Source: an uncultured Pseudomonadales bacterium (GTDB lineage Bacteria > Pseudomonadota > Gammaproteobacteria > Pseudomonadales > Azotimanducaceae). Taken from it: DNA of 64,000 nucleotides. Below are positions 16,565-25,276 of the stretch, piece by piece. A program made the position numbers and the translations under genes. Below the pieces are notes generated by a model, which was not told where the DNA came from, ran no database searches, and was given only the letters and a program-made list of their open reading frames with translations. The stretch covers positions 27,203 to 91,202 of the forward strand of contig CALHVX010000072.1 in assembly GCA_938036875.1 (NCBI GenBank), given 5' to 3'. Every line of letters begins with the position of its first letter. Position 1 is the first letter of the stretch.

Positions 16565-18097
16565 ATGTGGATGCTGCGGTTTGTTGTAGGGCTTCTGCTG
16601 GGTGGGTCGGCATTTGCAGAAACCGCACCGATTCAATCCACCGTCAGCGTGACTGTTCAGCAGGGGGAAGTGCTGGGCATTCAAAATGAGGGAGTCATCC
16701 GCTTTCTCGGTATTCCTTATGCCATGCCGCCAACCGGCAATCGACGTTGGAACCCGCCGAGTGCTGCGCCGCGCTGGAAAGTCCCGTTCGATGCTTTCGC
16801 TTACGGTCCGGAGTGCTTGCAGCCACCCAGTGCGCGCTTACCGGCACAGCAGATGAGTGAGGATTGCCTGAAGCTAAATGTTTGGACCCCGTCTGTTACA
16901 GACGGCAAGCGCCCAGTCATGGTGTGGGTGCATGGTGGTGGCTTTCGTGCTGGGTCGGGCCGAGTGGATGGTGCAGCCTTCGCGCGCGAAGGGGTGGTGT
17001 TGGTCTCGTTTAACTATCGCTTAGGTCCCTTAGGCTTTTTTGCCCACAATGCGTTGACCGAACGCAGTGCCAACTTTGGGCTGCTCGATATGGTGTTGGT
17101 ACTGCAATGGGTGCGTGAGAACGCGGCAAGCTTTGGCGGTGATCCAAGCAAAGTCACCATTTTTGGCGTGTCGGCTGGTGGCATGGGGGTCAACATGCTT
17201 ATGGCCAGCCCACTGTCGAAAGGGTTGTTTCATCGCGCCATCGCGCAAAGTGGTTATGGGACCTGGCCACTCATGCGTAGCCGCCATGCTAGCGAGATTG
17301 CGCCGCGCAACGCTTACGGGGAGCAGGCGGATAGTGCAGAAGCCTTTGCTGACACCCAAGTTGCTGGATTGGTGACTGGTAAAACCACTGCCGCCAAGCT
17401 GCGTCAGATTGATGCTCGTGCGCTGGTCGATGCGTTGGATAGCTTTCAAGTGCCGATTGTTGATGGGCATAGCCTGCCCAAAGAGCCTGGGGTGTCTTTT
17501 CTGCTTGGCCAACAGCACAAAGTCCCTTTTATTACTGGTGGTACTAGTTATGAAGGGAGTGCCATGCCGGGTTCAGGTGTTAGCCAGCAGGATTTTCTAC
17601 GCTGGTGGGGGCCGCGTATGGCGGTTGCGCGCAAGCTCTATGCGACTGACTTTGCGATCAGTGAGGAACTTGGTATTACCCGGCTGTTTGGTGATACGCG
17701 TTACTTAGGTGGCGGGCGGTTGTTGGGGCGCGCCATGGCGACTGCAGGTATGCCTACTTGGTTGTATTACATTGACCTGCCGCAGCCCCAGGATCAGAAA
17801 GAATGGGCGGGTACGCCCCATGCTATGGGCTCTATCTTGACGATGTACGGTAACCTTATGTCGTTGGATGCTCAGCAGCAGAAGTTCGCTGCAACCTTAC
17901 GTCGTTACTGGGTGAACTTCGCGCGCAACGGCGACCCGAATGGTGCTGGGTTGCCCGCTTGGCCTAAGCACTCGAAGGCGCAGGATCAATGGATGACCTT
18001 TGGCGCAACCCCCCAGCCCAACAGCGGTGTTATTGCGGATAAGTTGGATTTCATTGAAGCCGGTTACCGTCAACGCATCGGACCAGCGCTCCAGTAA
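16565..18097 (+). CDS. exported type B carboxylesterase
   Basis: 510 residues from ATG 16565, giving a normal signal peptide MWMLRFVVGLLLGGSAFA. The mature protein has the type B carboxylesterase/lipase pattern: EDCLKLNVWTP, the HGGGFRAGSG oxyanion loop, the nucleophile elbow GVSAGG and a late GTPHAMG carrying the active-site His. It hydrolyses carboxylic esters, probably in the periplasm. The frame is open to ATG 16487, but the 26 extra residues are built from the GGCCGAACC repeat and would bury the signal peptide. It is convergent with the quinone oxidoreductase gene. Confidence 0.87.
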   Translation: MWMLRFVVGLLLGGSAFAETAPIQSTVSVTVQQGEVLGIQNEGVIRFLGIPYAMPPTGNRRWNPPSAAPRWKVPFDAFAYGPECLQPPSARLPAQQMSEDCLKLNVWTPSVTDGKRPVMVWVHGGGFRAGSGRVDGAAFAREGVVLVSFNYRLGPLGFFAHNALTERSANFGLLDMVLVLQWVRENAASFGGDPSKVTIFGVSAGGMGVNMLMASPLSKGLFHRAIAQSGYGTWPLMRSRHASEIAPRNAYGEQADSAEAFADTQVAGLVTGKTTAAKLRQIDARALVDALDSFQVPIVDGHSLPKEPGVSFLLGQQHKVPFITGGTSYEGSAMPGSGVSQQDFLRWWGPRMAVARKLYATDFAISEELGITRLFGDTRYLGGGRLLGRAMATAGMPTWLYYIDLPQPQDQKEWAGTPHAMGSILTMYGNLMSLDAQQQKFAATLRRYWVNFARNGDPNGAGLPAWPKHSKAQDQWMTFGATPQPNSGVIADKLDFIEAGYRQRIGPALQ

Positions 18098-18117
18098 TCG
18101 CTGAAATCGGCCGCTTG

Positions 18118-19122
18118 CTAGCTTTGGCAATCCAAGACTAGCTTGCCGTATATCTTGCCTTGCAGTTGCTCTGCCAGTGCACCTCGAACATCGCTCAGCG
18201 GTCGCACACTTATGGGTGGTGGTTGTAGTTTGTTCGACTGCAGCCATTCAACCACTGTGGCGAGCAAGGCTGGCGTTAAATTTGGATCTGCACGGCCGGC
18301 GCCGCCCCAATCCACACCTACAATGCTGCAGCGCTTAAGCAGCGCTAAGTTCAAGGCGATGCTTGGGATGTTGCCGCTAGCAAAACCGACCACCAAGAAA
18401 CGTCCGCCCGGTGCCAAGCTGCGCAGTGCAGGTTCCGCCACTTGCCCGCCGACCGGATCGTAGACCATATCCAGCCCGGTGCTTGGTGCGGCGCTAGCTA
18501 AGGCTTTGACGGCATCACGCCACTTGGGTTCGCTGTACAACACTGCCTCATCCGCGCCAGCCTCAGTTGCCACACGCAGCTTCTCTTGGCTTGAGGCGGC
18601 GGCAATGACATGCGCTCCCATGGCTTTGGCTACGCCAATCGCTGCGGTCCCCACGCCGCCACCTGCGCCTAGCACCAGTAGGGTCTCTCCCGGTTTTAGG
18701 TTGCCACAGTCGCGTAGACCGTAAAGAGCGGTGGCGTAGTTGATTACCAAGCCAGCGGCGGTGGTGTCACTAATGGATGGTTGTCCGTCTAGGCTCTTGG
18801 GGATAGGGATACAGGCGCGAGCATGGATGTTGATTTGCTCAGCGTAGGTCCCGCTGCCAAGACCCATGACTCGGTCTGCAATGTTCAGGTGGCTGACATG
18901 GCTGCCTACGGCGATCACCTCGCCGGCGAACTCGGAGCCCGGGTAGTAGGGTAGCGGCGGTTTGATTTGGTACTTGCCTTGAATGAGCAAGCCGTCGACA
19001 AAGCCCACCCCTGCGGCGTTGACCTTTACGCGAACCTCGTCAGGCTTCAGCTCGGGGAGCTCGCGTTGAATCAATTGCAGGTCTTGTGGTGGCCCGTAGG
19101 CCTCACAGCAGGCTGTTCTCAT
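18118..19122 (-). CDS. NADPH:quinone oxidoreductase, medium-chain dehydrogenase family
   Basis: 334 residues. The GroES-like N-terminal half (GVGFVDGLLIQGKYQIKPPLPYYPGSEFAGEV) and the Rossmann half (LVLGAGGGVGTAAIGVAKAMGAHVIAAASS) are those of the quinone-reductase branch of MDR enzymes. The structural and catalytic zinc ligands are absent, as usual for this branch. It uses NADPH to reduce quinones or activated enones. It is divergent from the monooxygenase gene with ~155 bp between, so a shared control region is possible. The C-terminal QLQGKIYGKLVLDC is typical. Confidence 0.9.
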   Translation of the reverse strand: MRTACCEAYGPPQDLQLIQRELPELKPDEVRVKVNAAGVGFVDGLLIQGKYQIKPPLPYYPGSEFAGEVIAVGSHVSHLNIADRVMGLGSGTYAEQINIHARACIPIPKSLDGQPSISDTTAAGLVINYATALYGLRDCGNLKPGETLLVLGAGGGVGTAAIGVAKAMGAHVIAAASSQEKLRVATEAGADEAVLYSEPKWRDAVKALASAAPSTGLDMVYDPVGGQVAEPALRSLAPGGRFLVVGFASGNIPSIALNLALLKRCSIVGVDWGGAGRADPNLTPALLATVVEWLQSNKLQPPPISVRPLSDVRGALAEQLQGKIYGKLVLDCQS

Positions 19123-19277
19123 GGTGGTCTCAAGCGTGTTGGTGTTGGGCCGCTAGCAGAGCAGGCGCAGATAGCCGGGTCAAGCCGCAGTTTTGCACCG
19201 GCCCGTTTTGCTCAGGGCAAGTTTCGCGGTATGGTTTGGTTTCGTTGTAGTGTGCTCTCGCAGTAGGAATTGCTTAT

Positions 19278-20951
19278 ATGTCAGATCAACAAGCGCAAGG
19301 AAAAGGCAGCAACCAGGGATATACAACAGATCAGGGGGCCACTTTTGATGCCCTAGTGGTTGGGGCTGGCTTCGCCGGTTTGTATATGCTGCACCGGTTG
19401 CGTGCCATGGGTATGCGCGTTCGAGTCTACGAAGCGGGTGATAACGTCGGCGGCACTTGGTACTGGAATCGCTACCCCGGTGCGCGTTGCGATGCAGAAA
19501 GCTTGGCTTACTCCTACTCGTTTAGTCCAGAGCTTGAGCAAGAGTGGCAATGGTCCGAGCGCTACGCGTCGCAGCCGGAAATACTGAGATACGTCGAGCA
19601 TGTGGCAGATCGGTTTGATTTGCGCCGGGACATTCGCTTCGAGCGACGAGTTAACCATGCACACTACGATTCTCAGAACCAACGTTGGAATTTGAGCACT
19701 GAGCAAGGCGATACAGCTACCGCACCCATTTGCATCATGGCAACTGGCTGTTTGTCGGTGCCACAGCTACCCGATATTGATGGGCTCGATGATTTTCAAG
19801 GGGCCCGTTACCAGGCCAGCCATTGGCCGCATGAAGGGGTGGATTTCAGCGGTCTGCGTGTGGGTGTGATCGGTACCGGCTCATCCGCTATACAAGCCAT
19901 TCCCGAGATAGCAAAACAAGCGGCCCAACTGACTGTACTGCAGCGCACGCCAAACTTTAGCGTGCCGGCGCAGAACGGCCCTTTGGACCCTGAGTTTGCT
20001 CAGGCGTTTAAGGCGAACTATCGAGATCATCGCCGTTACCACCAACGCGGTTTGTCTTCAGGGTTTGGTGACTTAGAGGTGGTGCCGCGTGAGCGCGCGC
20101 CGATGGCAGAGTCGGCACTGCCGTTGTCAAAGCAAGAGATCGCAGAGATTTGCGATACCTATTGGAATACCGGTGGCGCGCGGTTTATGGGTGCCATTGC
20201 CGATGCCTTCATTAACGAGGAGGCCAATGCCAAGGTGGCCGCTTACGTGCACGACAAGATTCATTCTATTGTGCAGGATGGGCAGACGGCTGCAGCCTTG
20301 TGCCCTACAGATCACCCCATTGGCACCAAGCGTATCTGCGTAGACACCAACTACTACGCAACCTACAACCGTGACAACGTGCGTTTGGTTAATCTTCGGC
20401 AAACCCCAATTGAACAAATTACCGCAACGGGTGTGCAAACCTCTCAAGAACACATTGAGCTGGATGCCTTGGTGTTGGCCACTGGGTTTGATGCCATGAC
20501 GGGTGCGCTGTTGCGTATGGATATCCAGGGGGTTGATGGTGTGCGGCTAGCGGATCAATGGCAGGCCGGCCCGGTTAGCTATCTTGGCTTGATGGTTAGC
20601 GGCTTCCCCAATCTGTTTACCGTGACCGGCCCTGGTAGCCCATCCGTGTTGAGCAATATGATGGTGTCTATTGAGCAGCATGTGGACTTTATCTGCGACT
20701 GTTTAGAGCATATGCGAGACGGGCAAAAAACCACCGTGGAGCCAGCAGCGGCCGCTCAGGCCCAGTGGGTAGAGCATGTGAACGAGGTGGCCAATGCCAC
20801 GCTCTTCCCCAAAGGCGGGTCTTGGTACCTAGGAGCCAATGTCGAAGGTAAGCCCCAGGTCTTTATGCCTTATGCGGCCGGTGTAGGCGTCTACCGAGAA
20901 GTGTGCGAGGATGTGGTAGCTGACGATTATCGGGGGTTTCAATTCGGCTAG
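19278..20951 (+). CDS. Baeyer-Villiger-type flavin monooxygenase
   Basis: 557 residues. FAD site GAGFAG (29-34) with NVGGTWYWNRYPGARCD, and NADPH site GTGSSA (199-204), identify class B flavoprotein monooxygenases of the cyclohexanone/steroid monooxygenase type. The fingerprint FxGxxxHxxxW reads F173-QGARY-Q179-ASH-W183, so the His is replaced by Gln while another His lies three residues on. Such enzymes insert oxygen next to a ketone (cyclic, steroid or aliphatic) using NADPH. It heads a set of plus-strand catabolic genes. An AGGA ribosome-binding site precedes the ATG. Confidence 0.87.
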   Translation: MSDQQAQGKGSNQGYTTDQGATFDALVVGAGFAGLYMLHRLRAMGMRVRVYEAGDNVGGTWYWNRYPGARCDAESLAYSYSFSPELEQEWQWSERYASQPEILRYVEHVADRFDLRRDIRFERRVNHAHYDSQNQRWNLSTEQGDTATAPICIMATGCLSVPQLPDIDGLDDFQGARYQASHWPHEGVDFSGLRVGVIGTGSSAIQAIPEIAKQAAQLTVLQRTPNFSVPAQNGPLDPEFAQAFKANYRDHRRYHQRGLSSGFGDLEVVPRERAPMAESALPLSKQEIAEICDTYWNTGGARFMGAIADAFINEEANAKVAAYVHDKIHSIVQDGQTAAALCPTDHPIGTKRICVDTNYYATYNRDNVRLVNLRQTPIEQITATGVQTSQEHIELDALVLATGFDAMTGALLRMDIQGVDGVRLADQWQAGPVSYLGLMVSGFPNLFTVTGPGSPSVLSNMMVSIEQHVDFICDCLEHMRDGQKTTVEPAAAAQAQWVEHVNEVANATLFPKGGSWYLGANVEGKPQVFMPYAAGVGVYREVCEDVVADDYRGFQFG

Positions 20952-21005
20952 TAACCGCTTTGGGATCCTAACCCAGCAGTAACTTTAATTCGGGGAGCTA
21001 ACAAT

Positions 21006-21536
21006 ATGGCAACAAAACCCACCTACGTCGGTTTGCTGAATGCAATCGCCAACGGCGAGCGCGGTGGCCATCAACTGTTCAGCAGTTGGAGCGCAGCAAC
21101 CAAAAACAAAGAGCTAAAGAAAACACTAGATGCTGTGGCCATACGCGAGATGGAGCACAGCTGGGCCTTTGAAAAGCGACTTTCAGAGTTAGGCTATAGC
21201 CTGCGCCCGCCGGCAGATGAATCCGGCCGTCAAGCGCTGGCAAAACAGATCGAGTTGCTCAGCTCCAAAGCGAGTGATACCGAGAAGTTTGCATCTTTTG
21301 GTATTGTTAAACCCAGCAAAAGCAAAGAGGGTAAGAAGTCCCTGAAAAAGGGCGCCAAGAAAGCGGGAAAGAACGGCGCCAACGAAGAGCCAGACAAATT
21401 GTTAAAGATTTTGGCCGACCCCAATATCGACCCTATAACGGGGGCTCTTATGGGGCGGTTTATTGCGGAAGAGCGAGATACGGGTCGCATGCTGCGTAAA
21501 GCCTTCAAAGTTTGTCAGAAGCAGGGTAAAAAGTAA
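21006..21536 (+). CDS. ferritin-like protein with lysine-rich linker
   Basis: 176 residues. Three helical stretches carry carboxylate/His patterns of a ferritin-like four-helix bundle: NGERGGHQLFSSW (E19, H22 region), AIREMEHSWAFEKRL and GRFIAEERDTGRML. Between the second and last lies a strongly basic insert (about 105-125: KPSKSKEGKKSLKKGAKKAG). A rubrerythrin-like diiron or oxygen-handling role is possible. No rubredoxin domain or signal is present. A GGGGAG ribosome-binding site precedes the ATG. It sits 54 bp behind the monooxygenase, so cotranscription is likely; its role there is unknown. The ferritin-like call is by pattern only. Confidence 0.6.
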   Translation: MATKPTYVGLLNAIANGERGGHQLFSSWSAATKNKELKKTLDAVAIREMEHSWAFEKRLSELGYSLRPPADESGRQALAKQIELLSSKASDTEKFASFGIVKPSKSKEGKKSLKKGAKKAGKNGANEEPDKLLKILADPNIDPITGALMGRFIAEERDTGRMLRKAFKVCQKQGKK

Positions 21537-21568
21537 GCGCTGTTAAGGCGACAATTGGCGCTTATACT

Positions 21569-21596
21569 AGGGCAACGTTGAACGGACGCTTGCCCT
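21569..21596 (+). promoter_or_regulatory. hairpin abutting the amidohydrolase start codon
   Basis: AGGGCAA (21569-21575) and TTGCCCT (21590-21596) pair perfectly over a 14-nt loop and end one base before ATG 21598. No separate Shine-Dalgarno is visible, and a TATACT box at 21563-21568 lies just ahead. It could control initiation (inference). Confidence 0.4.
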
Positions 21597-21597
21597 T

Positions 21598-23478
21598 ATG
21601 ACTACTGAATATCCCTCAAAACGTTTTCACCCCTGCGGCGTTACCTCGCCAGCGCTAGATCAACCCTCGCAAGGTTACTCAGGTAACCGTCTGCAGCAGC
21701 GTGAACATCTCTGCGAGCCTGGTGTGGACATGACCTTTGCTCACGACCCGGTGGGCTGTCCCTGTTGTGCCAGTGTCTTTGCAGAAACTTTGACCGGGGC
21801 CGAAGTAAACCTGGATCAGGCGTTGGTCTCTGGACCTGCACTCACTCAGGTTAACGCAGCGCCGGTGTGGATAAGCAACGCTAACATCTACACCATGGAT
21901 GCCAATCACCCCGTTGCGGACACGCTGATCGTTGAAGCAGGGCGCATTGCTTGGGTTGGGATGGCTCAGGATTTGCCTGCGTCTGTGATTGATAATTTAA
22001 CACAAGACTCCTTACGCATTGATGCGAAGGGCCAGACGCTGCTCCCCGGTTTTGTTGAGCCGCACATGCATCTGGTTCCCGTCGCCATGCTGCATGCCTT
22101 TGAGAACGTTGGGCCATTTCGATTTTCTAGTATCGACAAAGCGATCGAGCATCTTGCGGCCTTTGCCCAAGCAAACCCAGACTTGCCCTGGATCGTTGGC
22201 CGTCAATTTGATCCGTCGCTGCAAGAGGGGCCGGATGCGTTAACCGTTGAGCTATTGGATAAGGTCTCGTTAGACCGGCCGGTCTTTGTCTACAACGCTT
22301 CGCTACACTTGGGCTACTGCAATAGTGCTGCGTTGGCGGTTGCTGGTTTGACGGCACAAACCGAAGATCCAGCAGGTGCTGCTTTCGGTCGTGATTTGCA
22401 CGGCAACCCCAACGGGGTGCTCAAAGGTGGCCCGGCCATGGGTATGGTGGCGCGACACAACCCGTTGATCAAAAGCCAAAGCTTGGGTGACGCCTGTCTT
22501 GACGTACTTAAGACGGCTAATGCGGTTGGCTTCACCACAATCTGCGATCAGGGCACGGGTTTGTTTCAAGGCGGCAAAGAGCTAGCACTCTACGATCACG
22601 TGCGCTCTAGCGGACGCATGACCGCTCGCTTTCGATACTCTCTGGGACACGCCGCGGCGAAACATTGGGATGCAACCGATATTGCCTGGGGGGATGGTGA
22701 TGTTTGGATGCGCGCAGCAGGCTGGAAAATAGTGACGGATGGGTCTAACCAAGGCCGCACGGGCTTGCAGAGAGAATCGTTCTTGGGCACCGATTCCGTT
22801 GGTATTCCTTACATCGAGGTTGATGAGCTAAACGCGGCGGTTTGTGAACGCCTGGGTCAAGGCTGGGCATTGGCGGTGCACGCCAATGGTGATGCGGCCA
22901 TTGATCGGGTGCTGGATGCCTTTGAATTGGCGAAGCAGCAAGGTTTAGACCCAGCCGCCATGCGCTGTCGCATTGAGCACTGCAGCATCTTGCACGACGA
23001 GCACATCGAACGAATTAAAGCGTTGGGTTTGTCCCCCAGCTTCCTAATAGGGCACGTTCACTACTGGGGTAAGACCTTTATTGATGACATCTTTGGTTTG
23101 GAAAAGGCAGAAAAGCTGGATCGTACGGGAACTTGTGAGGCGGCTGGTATTCGCTGGACGCTGCACTCCGATGATCCGGTTAGCGAGATGAACCCGCTGC
23201 GCTGCGTCGAAAATGCGGTCACACGGAATATGTGGCGCAGCGATGATTTGTTGTCACCAAATGAGCGCGTTGATGTGGCGGTGGCATTGCGCGCCATGAC
23301 CATCGATGCCGCTTGGCAATGCCACTCGGATCATGAGTTGGGGAGTTTAGAGGTGGGCAAGTTGGCCGACTTTGTATTGCTGGAGCAAGACCCACACAAA
23401 GTGCAAACTCAAGACATCGCAAAAATCAATGTGGCCCAAACGTGGGTCAACGGTGTACAAGTTTACGCCGGAAGATAA
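21598..23478 (+). CDS. amidohydrolase, YtcJ-like, with Cys-rich N-terminal extension
   Basis: 626 residues. From about residue 95 on it is an amidohydrolase-3 (YtcJ/NfdA) enzyme: DAKGQTLLPGFVEPHMHL (metal HxH at ~156-158), HLGYCNSAAL, the LAVHANGDAAIDRVLDAF segment, IEHCSILHDEHIERI and TLHSDDPVSEMNPL. These metal-dependent hydrolases cleave amides, formamides or cyclic imides. The first ~90 residues lie ahead of the catalytic domain and contain HDPVGCPCCASVF (about 49-61), a possible metal- or redox-active cysteine cluster I do not recognise. The next gene's start at 23502 is 23 bp downstream. Confidence 0.82.
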   Translation: MTTEYPSKRFHPCGVTSPALDQPSQGYSGNRLQQREHLCEPGVDMTFAHDPVGCPCCASVFAETLTGAEVNLDQALVSGPALTQVNAAPVWISNANIYTMDANHPVADTLIVEAGRIAWVGMAQDLPASVIDNLTQDSLRIDAKGQTLLPGFVEPHMHLVPVAMLHAFENVGPFRFSSIDKAIEHLAAFAQANPDLPWIVGRQFDPSLQEGPDALTVELLDKVSLDRPVFVYNASLHLGYCNSAALAVAGLTAQTEDPAGAAFGRDLHGNPNGVLKGGPAMGMVARHNPLIKSQSLGDACLDVLKTANAVGFTTICDQGTGLFQGGKELALYDHVRSSGRMTARFRYSLGHAAAKHWDATDIAWGDGDVWMRAAGWKIVTDGSNQGRTGLQRESFLGTDSVGIPYIEVDELNAAVCERLGQGWALAVHANGDAAIDRVLDAFELAKQQGLDPAAMRCRIEHCSILHDEHIERIKALGLSPSFLIGHVHYWGKTFIDDIFGLEKAEKLDRTGTCEAAGIRWTLHSDDPVSEMNPLRCVENAVTRNMWRSDDLLSPNERVDVAVALRAMTIDAAWQCHSDHELGSLEVGKLADFVLLEQDPHKVQTQDIAKINVAQTWVNGVQVYAGR

Positions 23479-23501
23479 CAAAGAAACCAAAGGGGAGGGG
23501 T

Positions 23502-24293
23502 ATGAGAGAAAACACAGCACTTAGTGCCTGGCGCAAGGGCCAACAAACGATAGGCTGCTGGCTATCACTGGCCAATACCTACACTGCAGAAGCGATCGCT
23601 AAGCTGGGTTATGACTGGGTTTGCATCGATTTGCAGCACGGTATCATCGATTACACAGACGTTGCCAATATGCTGCCGGCGATCTCTACAAGCGATGCAA
23701 CACCTTTTGTTCGTGTGCCTTGGAACGAACCCTACGAAATCATGAAGGTGCTTGATGCCGGTGCTTACGGGGTTATTGTGCCCATGATCAATAACCGGGA
23801 AGAAGCAGCGCAGGCGGTAGCGGCTTGTCGCTACCCCCCGTTGGGCAATCGCTCATTTGGCCCTATCCGTGCAGCGCTATACGGTGGCCAAGGTTATCCG
23901 GTGGAGGCGAATGATCAAATCGCTTGCATTGCGATGATCGAAACCCAAGACGGCATCACCAACCTTGAAGAAATTGTGACGACACCCGGTTTGGACGGTA
24001 TCTACATTGGTCCCGCGGACCTTGCTTTGTCTATGGGGCTTCCGGTCTCGGGCGATCAGCCTCAGCCGGAACATTTGGAACAAGTAAAAAGTATTTTGGC
24101 TTGTTGCAAGAAACACAAGGTGGCCGCAGGTATTCACACCTCAAGTTTGGCCTACACGCAAAAATATCTTGAGCTAGGGTTTAACTTTGTGACGGCCGGT
24201 AGTGAGGCGGGCCACATGGTAAGGGCCGCAGCCAAAGATCTTGCAGATGCACGGGGCACGGCCGAGGAACAGCGTGAAAGTACCGGCTACTAG
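23502..24293 (+). CDS. HpcH/HpaI-family aldolase
   Basis: 263 residues from ATG 23502, chosen for the strong AAGGGGAGGGG ribosome-binding site and because the family homology starts there; an open frame reaches back into the amidohydrolase gene. Family elements are GCWLSLANTYTAEAIAKLGYDWVCIDLQHG, FVRVPWNEPYEIMKVLDAGAYGVIVPM and a metal site IAMIETQDG...DGIYIGPADLALSMG. These class II pyruvate aldolases cleave or form 4-hydroxy-2-oxo acids (2,4-dihydroxyhept-2-ene-dioate type) with a divalent metal. The physiological substrate here is unknown. A MaoC-like gene follows 29 bp downstream. Confidence 0.9.
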   Translation: MRENTALSAWRKGQQTIGCWLSLANTYTAEAIAKLGYDWVCIDLQHGIIDYTDVANMLPAISTSDATPFVRVPWNEPYEIMKVLDAGAYGVIVPMINNREEAAQAVAACRYPPLGNRSFGPIRAALYGGQGYPVEANDQIACIAMIETQDGITNLEEIVTTPGLDGIYIGPADLALSMGLPVSGDQPQPEHLEQVKSILACCKKHKVAAGIHTSSLAYTQKYLELGFNFVTAGSEAGHMVRAAAKDLADARGTAEEQRESTGY

Positions 24294-24322
24294 CGCGTAA
24301 GAGACGATCTAAGGAAACGACA

Positions 24323-25240
24323 ATGACTAACCAAGTTTTACAAGGTGAGCTACGCGCACCAAAACAGATGTTGGCGGAGCAAGAGTACGGCGGCCACGTG
24401 TCGATTCACGACGATGCCATGGCAGAAAAGCTAGGGTTTGTGGCTGGACCTATCGAAGGGCCAACCCACTTTAGCCAGTTTGTGCCTCTGCTGGTGGAGG
24501 TGTGGGGTAATGCTTGGTACGAGCGCGGTTGCCTGTCGTCACACTTTCAAAACATGTGTGTAGAAGGTGATGAGGTACGCGCTTTTGTTGAACGTCCGGC
24601 GGATGGTGCGCTTAGCTGCAAAATATGGGCAGAGAAGGCGGACGGCACGCCGGTGTTAACGGGGACAGCTACTTTAGCCGCACCGGATGGCAGTTTTTCT
24701 GAATCTGAGCTCGACGCGCGTTTGCTGCGTTTGCGCCCACCTGAAAAATTGCTGATCTTGGAGCGCATGAGTGTGGGCTTAAAAGGGGTTAACTCCGAAG
24801 TGGTGCAGATGGACTACGAGCAGAACATGGGCGCCTTGTATCCTTTTAGCCTTGCGCAAAAGTTGGAGGTCATTACCGAAAACTCTCCCTTCTATTCACC
24901 AGCTACCGCAGCCGACTCACCTTGGGGCCGTGCCATTGTGCCCTTGGAGATGATTAGCGTGTTGGCCGAATACTCCTCTCGGGAAGCCCAATGGCCGGTA
25001 AACGGACCAGCGGTTGGCTTGTTTGCAGACCTAGAGATCAAACTGATCGATGGGCCACTGTTTGTGGGTGAACCCTATCGAATCGAGCGGGAGATTGCTG
25101 CGTTATCGGAGAGTCGTCGTACGGAATCATATTGGGTGCGAACCAATATATTGGATGTGAATACCAGTGCGTTAAAGGCAACAGTTTTACTGAATCATGC
25201 CAGCATGAAAAACAGCTACGCAGGTTATGACAACGTCTAG
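24323..25240 (+). CDS. MaoC/hot-dog-like protein, function unknown
   Basis: 305 residues. The chain looks like two hot-dog domains in tandem (about 10-130 and 150-300). HVSIHDDAMAEKLGFVAGPIEGPTHFSQF resembles the conserved D...G...PG.H segment of MaoC-like dehydratases. The second half shows an alternating beta pattern with PFYSPATAADSPWGRAIVPLEMISVL. MaoC-like proteins hydrate enoyl-CoA or remove water from hydroxyacyl-CoA; here the substrate cannot be given. AAGGA precedes the ATG. It ends the plus-strand cluster that begins with the monooxygenase and is convergent with tetR. Confidence 0.6.
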   Translation: MTNQVLQGELRAPKQMLAEQEYGGHVSIHDDAMAEKLGFVAGPIEGPTHFSQFVPLLVEVWGNAWYERGCLSSHFQNMCVEGDEVRAFVERPADGALSCKIWAEKADGTPVLTGTATLAAPDGSFSESELDARLLRLRPPEKLLILERMSVGLKGVNSEVVQMDYEQNMGALYPFSLAQKLEVITENSPFYSPATAADSPWGRAIVPLEMISVLAEYSSREAQWPVNGPAVGLFADLEIKLIDGPLFVGEPYRIEREIAALSESRRTESYWVRTNILDVNTSALKATVLLNHASMKNSYAGYDNV

Positions 25241-25276
25241 AGGTTGTTGCTTGAAGTTTGGATGTGGTGGCTGGGC

